Shown here piece after piece: positions 37,596 through 46,032 of a stretch of 64,000 bases of DNA; position 1 is the first letter of the stretch; each line of letters opens with the position of its first letter. The notes beneath the pieces are model-generated. The model had not been told where the DNA came from, ran no database searches, and saw only the letters and a program-made list of their open reading frames with translations. The stretch is from Staphylococcus canis (GTDB taxonomy: Bacteria > Bacillota > Bacilli > Staphylococcales > Staphylococcaceae). The stretch lies in assembly GCF_016238445.1 (NCBI RefSeq), contig NZ_JABANU010000012.1:1-64000 (forward strand). The letters are read 5' to 3'. A program made the translations under genes and the position numbers.

Positions 37596-38477
37596 ATGAG
37601 AGGAAAATTATTAACCTTTTTGTTTGTTGCAACATTGTTAATATTAGCTGGATGTAATTTCAAAGGAGATCAACCTGGCAGTGAGAAAACATCTTCTGAA
37701 AAAGATCCGCAACGTAGTATATCTTTAATGCCTAGTAATACTGAGATTTTATATGCATTAGGTGAAGGGGATAAGGTTGTAGGTGTCTCTACAGTAGATG
37801 ATTATCCGTCTGATGTAAAAAACAAAGAACAATTTGACGCGATGAATTTAGATAAAGAAGACCTCATTAAAGCGCAACCTGACCTAATTTTAGCACATGA
37901 ATCACAAAAAGCTGCTCAAGGTAAAATTTTAAAAAGTCTCAAAGATAGTGGCGTTCATGTAGAGTATATCAAGGATGCTCAGTCTATCGAAGAGATGTAT
38001 GGAACATTTGAGGAAATAGGGCAACTCACAGGAAAATCAGAAGCGGCAAAGCAATTAATTAAAGATACTCAAAATAATATTAAAAAGATTAAGAACAGTA
38101 TACCTAAAACTGATAAACAGCCGTCTGTATTTATCGAAGTTTCTTCACAACCAGAAACATATACTGTTGGCCGTGATACGTTTCTAAATGATATGTTGAA
38201 ACAACTCGGCGCAAAAAATGTTTTTTCAGATATAGAAGGTTGGCCAAAAGTAAGTAAAGAACAAATTATTCAAAGAAATCCTGATGTGATGATAACGATT
38301 TCTGGTGACTCTACCAAAGCGTATCAAAAAGAGGTCCAACAAAGAAGTGGCTTTGAAGTAATCAACGCTGTAAAAAACAATCGTATTATCGCCTTAAATG
38401 ATGATTTGTTATCAAGACCAGGTCCTCGATTAGATGATGGTTTGAAAAAGTTGAGAGATGCTATTTATGCGCAATAA
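37596..38477 (+). CDS. ABC transporter substrate-binding lipoprotein, siderophore/B12 type
   Basis: A 293-residue lipoprotein. The signal peptide ends in the lipobox LILAGC, with the lipidated cysteine at C20. The mature part is a class III periplasmic-binding fold (BtuF/FhuD-like): SLMPSNTEILYALGEGDKVVGVS, then AQPDLILAH, and the C-terminal SGFEVINAVKNNRII. It should capture heme, siderophore or cobamide at the membrane. The ATG at 37596 follows AAGGGAG. The permease gene overlaps its end by 11 bases. No ATPase gene is adjacent, so it probably borrows one such as FhuC. No Fur box was evident. Confidence 0.88.
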   Translation: MRGKLLTFLFVATLLILAGCNFKGDQPGSEKTSSEKDPQRSISLMPSNTEILYALGEGDKVVGVSTVDDYPSDVKNKEQFDAMNLDKEDLIKAQPDLILAHESQKAAQGKILKSLKDSGVHVEYIKDAQSIEEMYGTFEEIGQLTGKSEAAKQLIKDTQNNIKKIKNSIPKTDKQPSVFIEVSSQPETYTVGRDTFLNDMLKQLGAKNVFSDIEGWPKVSKEQIIQRNPDVMITISGDSTKAYQKEVQQRSGFEVINAVKNNRIIALNDDLLSRPGPRLDDGLKKLRDAIYAQ

Positions 38478-39429
38478 TCGTAAAAAAGACTTCATAACAA
38501 TTTCGCTATGGAGTCTTCTTTTAGTCATATGTATTGCGTATAGCTTGTTTAGCAATATTGATTGGTCCACTCCTCTTGTGCGAACATTGATTATTGGGGT
38601 TAGAATGCCAAGGGTTTTGCTTGCTTTATTAGTTGGTATGGGGCTAACATTAGCAGGACAAATGTTTCAAATCATTTTAAATAATTCCATGGCTGATAGC
38701 TTTACATTGGGTCTTGCAAGCGGAGCGACAGTAGGAGCAGCGCTTGCAACATTTTTAGGATTATCATTTATCTGGATTCCACCGTTTGCGATGTTCATAG
38801 GTTTAGTGACATTATTTTTAGTAATAGGTATTACTAAATTGATTGCGAGAAATGCTTTTTCAAAATCTTTAATTTTATCTGGTATTATGATAGGTGCTTT
38901 ATTAAATGCGATATTGTATTTGATTATTCAATCACAACCAAGGCGGCTACAAAGTATATTAAATTACATGTTTGGAGGCGTCTCATCAGCTGAGTATACA
39001 GAAGTATGGGTTATAGCGATCACGCTTATTTTAGTTGTGAGTGCTTTGTTTCTACTAGCATCTAAAATTAAGTTATTACAATTAGATACATATTCTAGTG
39101 CGAGTTTAGGTTTGAATGTAGAGAAGCTTTCTATAATCGTGTTAATACTATCGACATTACTTGCTACAGTAATTACGGGTTTTACGGGTGTAATTGGTTT
39201 TATCGGTATCGTTATTCCTCAATTTGTACAAAGGATTATGCAAAGTACTTTAATCTATAAAATGTTATTAAATATGGTCATAGGCGGTGCTGTTATGGTA
39301 CTATCTGATACAATAGGAGCGCAAATTCTAGCACCTAAACAGATACCAGCAAGCATTATTTTAGCACTGATTGGTATCCCGCTCATGTTTTATTTAATGA
39401 TAGTTGAACATCGCAAAACGATTGACTAA
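38467..39429 (+). CDS. FecCD-family ABC permease
   Basis: A 320-residue permease with about nine or ten helices. The FecCD signature is RMPRVLLALLVGMGLTLAGQMFQIILNN (positions 46-73), and the ATPase-coupling region is around GFTGVIGFIGIVIPQFVQRIM. An earlier ATG nine bases upstream is too close to the possible GAGAG ribosome binding site; the second ATG at 38467 is preferred. It overlaps the binding-protein gene, ensuring coupled synthesis. The missing ATPase must be encoded elsewhere. Confidence 0.87.
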   Translation: MRNNRKKDFITISLWSLLLVICIAYSLFSNIDWSTPLVRTLIIGVRMPRVLLALLVGMGLTLAGQMFQIILNNSMADSFTLGLASGATVGAALATFLGLSFIWIPPFAMFIGLVTLFLVIGITKLIARNAFSKSLILSGIMIGALLNAILYLIIQSQPRRLQSILNYMFGGVSSAEYTEVWVIAITLILVVSALFLLASKIKLLQLDTYSSASLGLNVEKLSIIVLILSTLLATVITGFTGVIGFIGIVIPQFVQRIMQSTLIYKMLLNMVIGGAVMVLSDTIGAQILAPKQIPASIILALIGIPLMFYLMIVEHRKTID

Positions 39430-39469
39430 TATAATATTAAACTGAAAAGAATATAATGAGGTTATGACA

Positions 39470-40174
39470 ATGGACTTAACACAAATTAAAGCGATTATTT
39501 TTGATTTAGAGGGTACTTTATTAGATCGTCAAAAATCACGTGAGAAATTTATTGAAGAACAGTATGAAAGGTTTCACGATTATTTAGTCCGCGTTCAAGC
39601 AACAGATTTTAAGAAAAAGTTTATTGATTTAGATGATGATGAGGACCACGATAAACCTGATGTGTATAAAGAGATTATTAAGCAATTTAATATTGATCGA
39701 TTGAGTTGGAAAGATTTATTTTATGATTTTGAAATGCATTTTTATCGTTATGTCTTTCCATTTTATGATACAAACTATACGCTTAAATTGTTAAATAAAG
39801 CAGGTTACAAAATCGGAGTTATTGCGAATGGTAAAACTAAAATTAAGCAGTATCGTATCTATGCGTTAGGGATAGAACATTATGTTAATCACATCTCAAC
39901 TTCAGAAACTGTTGGCTTTCGTAAGCCACATCCTCGAATTTATGAGGATATTCTTGAAAAACTTGATGTTAAGCCAGAAGAAGTGATTTATGTTGGCGAT
40001 GATCCTTTAAATGATGTAGCACCTGCGCGCGCAATGGGAATGGTGAGTGTATGGTATCGTCATGATAATCAAGATGAAGAATTAAGACCTTGTGATTCAG
40101 AAATGGATTTCGAAATACAAACTTTAGAAGAGTTACTGGATATTTTAAATATTTCAAAGGAGGAAGAAGAGTAA
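39470..40174 (+). CDS. HAD-like hydrolase with altered catalytic motifs
   Basis: A 234-residue HAD protein of the YjjG/subclass I type. Motif I reads FDLEGTL (D12, E14): the nucleophile aspartate is kept, but the second aspartate, normally the acid/base, is glutamate. Motif II is VIANGKTK, with alanine at the usual Ser/Thr position. Motif III (RKPHPRIYE) and motif IV (VGDDPLND) look normal. Activity may be low or changed. GAGG lies eight bases before the ATG at 39470. Its stop overlaps the start of the next gene (TAATG), indicating coupling. Confidence 0.83.
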   Translation: MDLTQIKAIIFDLEGTLLDRQKSREKFIEEQYERFHDYLVRVQATDFKKKFIDLDDDEDHDKPDVYKEIIKQFNIDRLSWKDLFYDFEMHFYRYVFPFYDTNYTLKLLNKAGYKIGVIANGKTKIKQYRIYALGIEHYVNHISTSETVGFRKPHPRIYEDILEKLDVKPEEVIYVGDDPLNDVAPARAMGMVSVWYRHDNQDEELRPCDSEMDFEIQTLEELLDILNISKEEEE

Positions 40175-40974
40175 TGCAATTATTCCGTACTACTGATGGA
40201 ACAGCTTTGAATTATCGTTCAATGGGGAGAGGCTATCCAATTGTGATGCTTCATTCAATTCATATGAACCATACTGTGTTTGAAAAGATTGCGAAACGTT
40301 TAGCACGATATTTTCAAGTGATATTAATTGATATGAGAGGACACGGTTATTCTGATAAACCGCTAAATATAGATTTTCATCAATATGCACAAGATGTAAA
40401 TGAACTCCTTGACTTCTTATACATTGACAGAGCGACATTTATCGCAAACGAATTAGGTAGTTCTATCGCACTAGACTTAAGTTTACGATTCCCACAAAAA
40501 GTATCAGAGTTGATTTTAATCAATCCGACAGCTATGGACGACTTATTACCTGAAGATCGTTTATTCAGAAAATATGCAGAAAAAATTAGAACTTGGGATG
40601 ATAGTGATCAAGAAAAATTCTTAGAAAAACATTTATATTATTCTAATCATAAAGTACGCAAATTTTTAAAAAGCGTTAACGACTCAGAAGGATTATTAAC
40701 AGATTATGAAAAGAATGCAGTTAATCAATCGTTTTTAAATACAAATATTAAATCATTCTTACCTGATATTACAGTGCGAACACTTGTTATTGGAGGTAAG
40801 GCAAATGAACGTGTATCACCAACTGAGTCAGAATATGTTGCTGAACATTTAGCGAATGCTGAATACCAACTATTTGAAAAATCTGGAGTTTATCCATTTG
40901 TAGAAGAAACGGAAAAGTTTTTAAAATCCGTGAAAGCTTTTATGCACAAAACAACTCAAAATATGGATTTGTAA
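40174..40974 (+). CDS. Alpha/beta-hydrolase fold protein lacking the catalytic triad
   Basis: A 266-residue cytosolic alpha/beta-hydrolase by sequence pattern: PIVMLHSIHMNHTVF (oxyanion strand), LIDMRGHGYSDKP, then the nucleophile elbow. The elbow reads ANELGSS (91-97), with E93 where the catalytic serine of GxSxG belongs. The acid position is N211 (GKANERVSP), and the usual histidine in SGHxPF is valine (SGVYPF, V239). With all three residues changed it is probably a pseudoenzyme with a binding or regulatory role. It is translationally coupled to the unusual HAD gene. The ATG has AAGGAGG upstream. Confidence 0.82.
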   Translation: MQLFRTTDGTALNYRSMGRGYPIVMLHSIHMNHTVFEKIAKRLARYFQVILIDMRGHGYSDKPLNIDFHQYAQDVNELLDFLYIDRATFIANELGSSIALDLSLRFPQKVSELILINPTAMDDLLPEDRLFRKYAEKIRTWDDSDQEKFLEKHLYYSNHKVRKFLKSVNDSEGLLTDYEKNAVNQSFLNTNIKSFLPDITVRTLVIGGKANERVSPTESEYVAEHLANAEYQLFEKSGVYPFVEETEKFLKSVKAFMHKTTQNMDL

Positions 40975-40990
40975 TCTTTATGTAATCATA

Positions 40991-41020
40991 TTGTTATTTA
41001 TTTGCAACTTAGGGTATAAT
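40991..41020 (+). promoter_or_regulatory. Promoter of the secreted protein gene
   Basis: TTGTTA (40991-40996) and TATAAT (41015-41020) are separated by 18 bases, 43 bases before the start codon. Confidence 0.55.
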
Positions 41021-41063
41021 TCAATTGAATACGCTAGTTATAACTCAAAGGAGTGTCATAACC

Positions 41064-41567
41064 ATGAAAAAACTCGCAAGTGCATGTTTAATAACAGGTA
41101 TGATGTTTTTCAGTTTGAATGCAGGTGTTCAAGCGTATGATGGCAATGACATTGAAGCGGTTGAAGCGTTTCAAGAAGGCGCTAGAAGTATAGAGCATGT
41201 TACAATTGGTAACACATTGCATCAAGTAGAAAAGCAATATGGTAAAGGTATACAAAGCCAAGCAGCATATAGTAACGAACATTATCATGAATACTACTTA
41301 CCTCAAGGGGTGCTTGTTGTAACAACAAATGGCGATCAACCAGAAGCGAAGGTGACACATATCGCAATGAGTTACAAAGAACTTGATGGCGCAACATATG
41401 AACAAGTTAAATCAACTGTAAGCCGCCAAGCGATAATGCGAGAACATTATAATCGTATTACAGGAAATCATGGCTATATTCAAGATGGTAAAGTATCATA
41501 CCAATTTACAAGTGAAGCACCAGAAGATCAAGTACTGAAACTGTACCGTATTGATATTGAAGCGTAA
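41064..41567 (+). CDS. Small secreted protein of unknown function
   Basis: A 167-residue exported protein. A signal peptide (about 1-26: a basic MKK, a hydrophobic core and an NAGVQAYD cleavage region) precedes a mature domain of mixed alpha/beta character. It has no cysteines in the mature part and no LPXTG anchor. The blocks IGNTLHQVEKQYGKG and MSYKELDGATYEQVKS hint at a CAP-associated or BLIP-like fold, but I cannot assign a family. The ATG at 41064 follows AAAGGAG. It stands alone between a promoter and a terminator. A related gene occupies this position in S. aureus. Confidence 0.75.
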   Translation: MKKLASACLITGMMFFSLNAGVQAYDGNDIEAVEAFQEGARSIEHVTIGNTLHQVEKQYGKGIQSQAAYSNEHYHEYYLPQGVLVVTTNGDQPEAKVTHIAMSYKELDGATYEQVKSTVSRQAIMREHYNRITGNHGYIQDGKVSYQFTSEAPEDQVLKLYRIDIEA

Positions 41568-41580
41568 AAGTATCATTAAG

Positions 41581-41626
41581 AACCTAGTATTGAGAAGGCT
41601 AGAACGTTATGACTCAATACTAGGTT
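41581..41626 (+). terminator. Intrinsic terminator of the secreted protein gene
   Basis: AACCTAGTATTGAG pairs perfectly with CTCAATACTAGGTT, followed by TTATATT. Confidence 0.85.
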
Positions 41627-41711
41627 TTATATTAAGGGTATGTTATAGGTTAAATCAATATATTTTATGATATTTATAATGACAGAGAATAATTAAAGAA
41701 TGGAGCATTAT

Positions 41712-42428
41712 ATGAGAACTAATGACCGCGTATTATTAGATAATGTGGAAGATTATTTGACTTATAAAGGGGTTTCACCAAGTCTAATCGATGATGTCAA
41801 AGAAAGTTTACGTAAAGATATCCAAAAATCAGAAGCAGAGAATATAGATTATATCGAGTATAGACAAAAGTCCCCAGCCGAAATCATATTAACCATTCAA
41901 AAGAATTTATTTACATTACAATTCAATCCAGTAGTATTTTTTATTATTAACTTTATCTTATTATCATATTTATATGATAAACAACTTGTACCGTTTGGTG
42001 CTGCGACAGGATTATCAATCGTCTATATGGTAATCATTTTACCGGTTTCAATTTTAATTTATTCACGAATTATGAAAAAGAATTATTTATATCGTAATAA
42101 GATGGAAAGCTATACGGGGATTGTATTAGCGATTGTTGCGATTATCGTTATATTATTAAATGCGTTTAACGTGGATTTAGGAATATATATTGTGACACTA
42201 TATGCACATATTCTAGTATTTGTTATTGGCGTTAGTCTCGCGTTATTAGGTCTTTACCATAAACGGTTAGAATATACAGGAATGGGGTTATTATTTTCAC
42301 AAAAAACAGTAGACGCTGTGATTTGGAATAATCAAATTGCGCAATTAATATCGATATCAATTTGGATAATGATATTAATTTTTATTATTTTTTATACGAT
42401 TGAACTCTCTTCCAGAAAACAAAGTTAA
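41712..42428 (+). CDS. Integral membrane protein of unknown function
   Basis: A 238-residue protein. A soluble N-terminal region of about 75 residues is followed by six hydrophobic segments (VVFFIINFILLSYL, VYMVIILPVSILI, GIVLAIVAIIVILL, IYIVTLYAHILVFV, VSLALLGLYH, LISISIWIMILIFIIF). The N-terminal part resembles the DUF1129/DUF1048-type layout of short helical domains before a membrane region, but the match is not firm. GGAG lies six bases before the ATG at 41712; an earlier ATG overlaps that ribosome binding site. It converges with sarA. Confidence 0.72.
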   Translation: MRTNDRVLLDNVEDYLTYKGVSPSLIDDVKESLRKDIQKSEAENIDYIEYRQKSPAEIILTIQKNLFTLQFNPVVFFIINFILLSYLYDKQLVPFGAATGLSIVYMVIILPVSILIYSRIMKKNYLYRNKMESYTGIVLAIVAIIVILLNAFNVDLGIYIVTLYAHILVFVIGVSLALLGLYHKRLEYTGMGLLFSQKTVDAVIWNNQIAQLISISIWIMILIFIIFYTIELSSRKQS

Positions 42429-42431
42429 TCA

Positions 42432-42480
42432 AACTCCCTTTTAAAGGATATTAATAATGAGGCTCCTTTAAAAGGGAGTT
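42432..42480. terminator. Hairpin between the membrane protein gene and sarA
   Basis: A perfect 17-base stem (AACTCCCTTTTAAAGGA with TCCTTTAAAAGGGAGTT) between converging genes. U-runs are poor on both strands, but the stem strength and position support a shared terminator. Confidence 0.75.
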
Positions 42481-42509
42481 AAAATTAAACGATAATCATG
42501 CTTGAATAT

Positions 42510-42881
42510 TTATTGAGGCTTGATATCAGTTGATTTAATTGTATCGTTAACACGAGATAATAATTCATCGATTTTCTTACGTTGTTCATCATTAATTAAA
42601 ATTAAAACTGTACGCTCATCTTGTTCGTTACGACGTTTGTCAAAATAACCTTCTTGAGATAGGTTTTTAACTGCTTTAACAACTTGTGGTTGCTTATAAT
42701 TTAAGTTGTTAATAATATCTTTTAAGTAATATTCATCCTCAATTTTATAGCTTAAATGAGTTAAAACAGCGAATTCTTCAAAACTGATTTTAAATTCCTT
42801 TTTAATCACATTTTTTAACTTATCTGCATAAGTCACCATAGATAATAATTCAAAACAATCTTTCACACGTGTTACAGCCAT
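42510..42881 (-). CDS. sarA: Staphylococcal accessory regulator SarA
   Basis: A 123-residue winged-helix global regulator that binds A/T-rich DNA and RNA and controls virulence, exoprotein and biofilm genes. The sequence is very close to S. aureus Sar[48 protein letters not shown] (recognition helix, positions 51-72) and [13 protein letters not shown] (wing with the DER motif). Cysteine C9, the redox-sensitive residue, is present. The C-terminal tail differs from S. aureus. The ATG has GGGAGGTTAAGAG upstream. A long non-coding upstream region suggests complex control. Confidence 0.96.
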   Translation of the reverse strand: MAVTRVKDCFELLSMVTYADKLKNVIKKEFKISFEEFAVLTHLSYKIEDEYYLKDIINNLNYKQPQVVKAVKNLSQEGYFDKRRNEQDERTVLILINDEQRKKIDELLSRVNDTIKSTDIKPQ

Positions 42882-43253
42882 TCTCTTAACCTCCCATTGT
42901 AATTACCCAAATAAACTCTTAAAGTCTACTGTAAATGAATACGTTTTATAAGATATTCATTTATAGCTAGTATTATATCAAAAAGTTAATACTTTATACT
43001 ATAAAAACATATAGTTAGAGACTTGATAACTAAAACTTGACTAATTGTATCTATTTGTTATATCTCAAATGTAATTTTTTGAAGTTTAGTACTGCACTAT
43101 TGGTAAATGTTTGTATTAAAAAATGAATTGTGAGAAATAGCATACTAGAACAATAGTGTTTTAGCTATTAAATATACCTAAAGAATAATTTATATAACTA
43201 AGAAAATCAATAATAATGTAAAAATTAACAAGTCAAATCACTACTATAATTCT
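42882..43253 (-). promoter_or_regulatory. Long A/T-rich upstream region of sarA
   Basis: 372 bases without a supported gene. On the minus strand a TATAAT (42977-42972) lies about 90 bases before sarA, without a good -35. A second candidate at the far end has TTGACT then TATTAT at 15 bases. In S. aureus this region carries three promoters, one sigma-B dependent; I could not find a convincing sigma-B GTTTAA/GGGTAT pair here. No terminator separates it from the upstream adaptor gene. Confidence 0.5.
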
Positions 43254-44141
43254 TTAAAACATATTAACATTTGGGTTTCGAACAACACTTTCTCCTACAA
43301 ATATACCTTTTTTAATAATGATTTTATCATTTAATTTATCATAGTTTACCCTACGTTTGATGTATTTATGCTTTTTATATAAAACAACGGTATATTTATC
43401 TAGGAGTACATCTTTTGGAAGAATGATTTGAGCAGGTTCAATTTCAATATCAAAATGTGTTCCTAAAGTGTATGATTTTGGGGTTTTAATGGTCATGATA
43501 TAAGTAGATATTTTAGTAGGGGAATATGGTGTGATGGGGAGAATATCTATACTATGCACTGTGCCTTCAACAAATTGATTTGTTGATTTATTTTTCATTA
43601 TAACTTTTTTATTTTTTGAAAAATATGAGTGTAAATGCTCGGGCAATCGTGTTGTAATATGTTGTGTTTTTGAAAGAACATCTAGTATTGGTTTATCATT
43701 TTGTATTGCATAATTTTTATGCAAATGCACGATGCCTGAAAAGGGTGACTTAATTGTTGTATACAATTGAGATCGGAGTTCGATTAACTTTAATGCAAGC
43801 TGGAATGATTGTTCAGGTGGGAGGTTACTTTTAGCCAAACGCTTCAGTCTAGTCATTTGATGAAAAATATTAGGATCATAGTAACTAATAAGAGGTGTCC
43901 CTTTTTTAACAGAAGTGGTATCTTCCACGTGGATTTTGAAGTTTAGGCGAGAATTGGAATCTAGCGATAACATGTAGTGTTGATCGGCTTGTACCAATCC
44001 TTTTATTGTTTTCGGTTTGCTAAGCTGTGCTTGAATTGTATCATAGTGTGGGGTATTGTTTCGTATAAAATAATAGGAAGCCAAACAACACAGTACTAAG
44101 AAGAAAAGAAGTGGGAAAAGTAGAGTGGATTTTTTGAACAT
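43254..44141 (-). CDS. Lone HlyD/RND-type membrane-fusion adaptor
   Basis: A 295-residue protein with one N-terminal membrane helix (8-26) and an extracellular adaptor fold. A barrel/lipoyl half (VKKGTPLISYYDP near 80) is followed by a short helical hairpin (MTRLKRLAKSN...LRSQLYTTIKSP), a second lipoyl half (FSGIVHLHKNYAIQNDKPIL) and a barrel domain (HFDIEIEPAQIILPKDVLL). No exporter or ABC gene adjoins it, so its partner is unknown. The ATG has AAGGAG upstream. It is in the same direction as, and upstream of, sarA; read-through is possible. Confidence 0.75.
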   Translation of the reverse strand: MFKKSTLLFPLLFFLVLCCLASYYFIRNNTPHYDTIQAQLSKPKTIKGLVQADQHYMLSLDSNSRLNFKIHVEDTTSVKKGTPLISYYDPNIFHQMTRLKRLAKSNLPPEQSFQLALKLIELRSQLYTTIKSPFSGIVHLHKNYAIQNDKPILDVLSKTQHITTRLPEHLHSYFSKNKKVIMKNKSTNQFVEGTVHSIDILPITPYSPTKISTYIMTIKTPKSYTLGTHFDIEIEPAQIILPKDVLLDKYTVVLYKKHKYIKRRVNYDKLNDKIIIKKGIFVGESVVRNPNVNMF

Positions 44142-44217
44142 GGATTAAACTCCTTAAACATGAATTGTTATCATTATAAGCGATTTATTAATCTATGCCA
44201 ACTCTAATATCAAAAGG

Positions 44218-44241
44218 GATTGATCGTTTAAATAATCAATC
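44218..44241 (-). terminator. Short hairpin terminator of the DMT gene
   Basis: GATTGAT pairs with ATCAATC. On the minus strand it is followed by CCCTTTTGATATT. This is a modest terminator just past the gene's stop. Confidence 0.6.
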
Positions 44242-44264
44242 TCTCTTGATACTTGAACTATGGA

Positions 44265-45194
44265 TTAGTTGAGTTGAATCATTACAATGGCCAGTATAAC
44301 AAGTATAAATCCAATAATACGTTGCTTACTTATTTTTCGAGGAGGAATACCTAAAAGACCAAATTGATCAATCAATAGTCCCATCAAAATCTGTCCGATC
44401 ATGATAATAATGATCGTATATGTTACACCAATGAGAGGCGCGAGAATGATATTTGTTGTTACAAATATAACGCCTAGCAGTCCACCTATAAAATACCACC
44501 ACTGTATCGGGCCACGTATTTCATGATTTTTATGAATTTTGAATTTTTTATGAATTGTAGCAGTTAAAATGAAGAGAATAATCGTTCCGACAAAGAATGA
44601 GATAAATGACGCGAAAAATGGCGAGTGGACCGTATGACTTAGCTGTGTATTAATTGCCGTTTGTATAGGTGGGGCAAACCCCATAATTATACCAAGTATT
44701 AACCAAAAAGATGTACCATTCGAATGTTGTTGTGAAAGTGTATGTCGATTCATATTCATCATTAGAATGCCTAGGAGTAACACTAAAAGACCGATCCCTT
44801 TGATAAATGAGAAAGGTTGTATAGGTGCATTGAATAAGCCAAATGTATCAATGATGACACCCATTGCAATTTGACCTGAAATGGTAGTGATAACTGTTAA
44901 AGATGCTCCGATTCGTGGTAAAAGAATGAGATTTCCAGATAAAAAGATAACGCCTAAAAGCCCACCTAAGAACCATGTATAATTGAATTGAACTTGTGTG
45001 ATGTACGATGGCGCGAAGAGTCCGGGATTGAGTATCAAATTTACTAATATTAGACAGAATGTTCCTGTGCTAAAAGAAATCGCAGAGGCGTATATCGACG
45101 ATTGTGTATAAAGACTTAATCTTGAGTTAATAGAGGTTTGAACGGGTACTGCAAAACCTGCACATAAACCTAAGGCAAAATATAATAATAGCAC
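44265..45194 (-). CDS. DMT transporter, YdcZ/DUF606 duplicated form
   Basis: A 309-residue protein made of two homologous halves of five helices each. The repeat is plain: GFAVPVQTSINSRLS...FLGGLLGVIFLSGNLILLPRIG in the first half aligns with GFAPPIQTAINTQLS...FIGGLLGVIFVTTNIILAPLIG in the second. It belongs to the DMT superfamily of small exporters; no substrate is apparent. The start is GTG, seven bases from AAGGAGTG. It is a single gene. Confidence 0.86.
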   Translation of the reverse strand: MLLLYFALGLCAGFAVPVQTSINSRLSLYTQSSIYASAISFSTGTFCLILVNLILNPGLFAPSYITQVQFNYTWFLGGLLGVIFLSGNLILLPRIGASLTVITTISGQIAMGVIIDTFGLFNAPIQPFSFIKGIGLLVLLLGILMMNMNRHTLSQQHSNGTSFWLILGIIMGFAPPIQTAINTQLSHTVHSPFFASFISFFVGTIILFILTATIHKKFKIHKNHEIRGPIQWWYFIGGLLGVIFVTTNIILAPLIGVTYTIIIIMIGQILMGLLIDQFGLLGIPPRKISKQRIIGFILVILAIVMIQLN

Positions 45195-45362
45195 AAGTCA
45201 ACACTCCTTAATTAATATGGGATAATTATACATAAATTTATAAGTTTAGGGGAAGTAGTATGCATATGAAAGATTGAGCATATCTCAGTTAAGCAACTTT
45301 AATAAGTCAGAGCTTAAGATATCACAATCATAGTTTATAAAATCCTCTCGATTAAAATTGAT

Positions 45363-45408
45363 AAAAAATTCACCTAAAGTCATAAAGTAAGTTTGACTTT
45401 AGGTGAAT
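45363..45408 (-). terminator. Intrinsic terminator of the DUF1659-DUF2922 operon
   Basis: On the minus strand ATTCACCTAAAGTCA pairs perfectly with TGACTTTAGGTGAAT, followed by TTTTT. Confidence 0.92.
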
Positions 45409-45448
45409 CGAATATAATGATCTCTATTTATTTCATATTACATAAATA

Positions 45449-45673
45449 TTATTCGTTTATTTCTAAGAGTGTAACGGCTTTGTCAATGAGTTTGGCAGAC
45501 TTTGCTTGTTTGATTGGGTCGTTTGGCATGTTTAATACATTTGAGTTGATAATATGTTGGATTTGTGTGGCTAAAATTTCTTTTGTAATAGTCATTGCAA
45601 GATTAGGGACTGTGAGCTTTAATGTTTTTTGAGATGCAGTTTCAAAAATAATTTCTAAACTTTTAGTATTCAT
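45449..45673 (-). CDS. DUF2922 family small protein
   Basis: A 74-residue protein of the DUF2922 family, with the pattern LEIIFETASQKTLKLTVPN near the N-terminus and a helical C-terminal half ending in KAVTLLE. No cysteines and no membrane helix. The ATG has a perfect AGGAGGTCA ribosome binding site, suggesting high expression. It is 16 bases downstream of the DUF1659 gene; in Bacillus such pairs also sit together. Function unknown. Confidence 0.85.
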   Translation of the reverse strand: MNTKSLEIIFETASQKTLKLTVPNLAMTITKEILATQIQHIINSNVLNMPNDPIKQAKSAKLIDKAVTLLEINE

Positions 45674-45689
45674 AGTGGTGACCTCCTAG

Positions 45690-45893
45690 TTAACCGATTA
45701 ATTCTGTTTTAACGACTTCAATAGTATCAAATTGTTCACCAGTCAAACTTTCAATGGCTTTTGCAAATCTTAATAAAGACTCGTTAGAAGCAGTTGGGTT
45801 AAGTCGATTGAATCGACGCGCCTTTTTGGTCTTTTTTCCTTCAGGTGTCAGTGTTGTTTGCGTCAGAATAAGAGATAAATTTGTTAGTGTCAT
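45690..45893 (-). CDS. DUF1659 family small protein
   Basis: A 67-residue protein of the DUF1659 family with many threonines, a basic stretch (EGKKTKKARRFNRLNP) and a helical end (SLLRFAKAIESLTGE). The ATG follows AAAGGAGGTCA, an ideal ribosome binding site. It is the first gene of a two-gene operon with DUF2922, ended by a strong terminator. Function unknown. The unit is divergent from the recombinase-like gene. Confidence 0.85.
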   Translation of the reverse strand: MTLTNLSLILTQTTLTPEGKKTKKARRFNRLNPTASNESLLRFAKAIESLTGEQFDTIEVVKTELIG

Positions 45894-46032
45894 AGCTCTG
45901 ACCTCCTTTCACCTTATATATCGAAAAAACTTTTGAAAAAGGGCACATTTGGTATGGAAGATTTAAAAATATTTATCAATGTAACTTAAGTATATTATAA
46001 TAGTGTATATGAAACATAAAAGGGGTGGGATT

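Noticed and set aside
45393-45632. Plus-strand 79-codon frame over the DUF2922 gene
   Set aside because: It runs antisense across the terminator and the DUF2922 gene, which has a far better ribosome binding site and family match.
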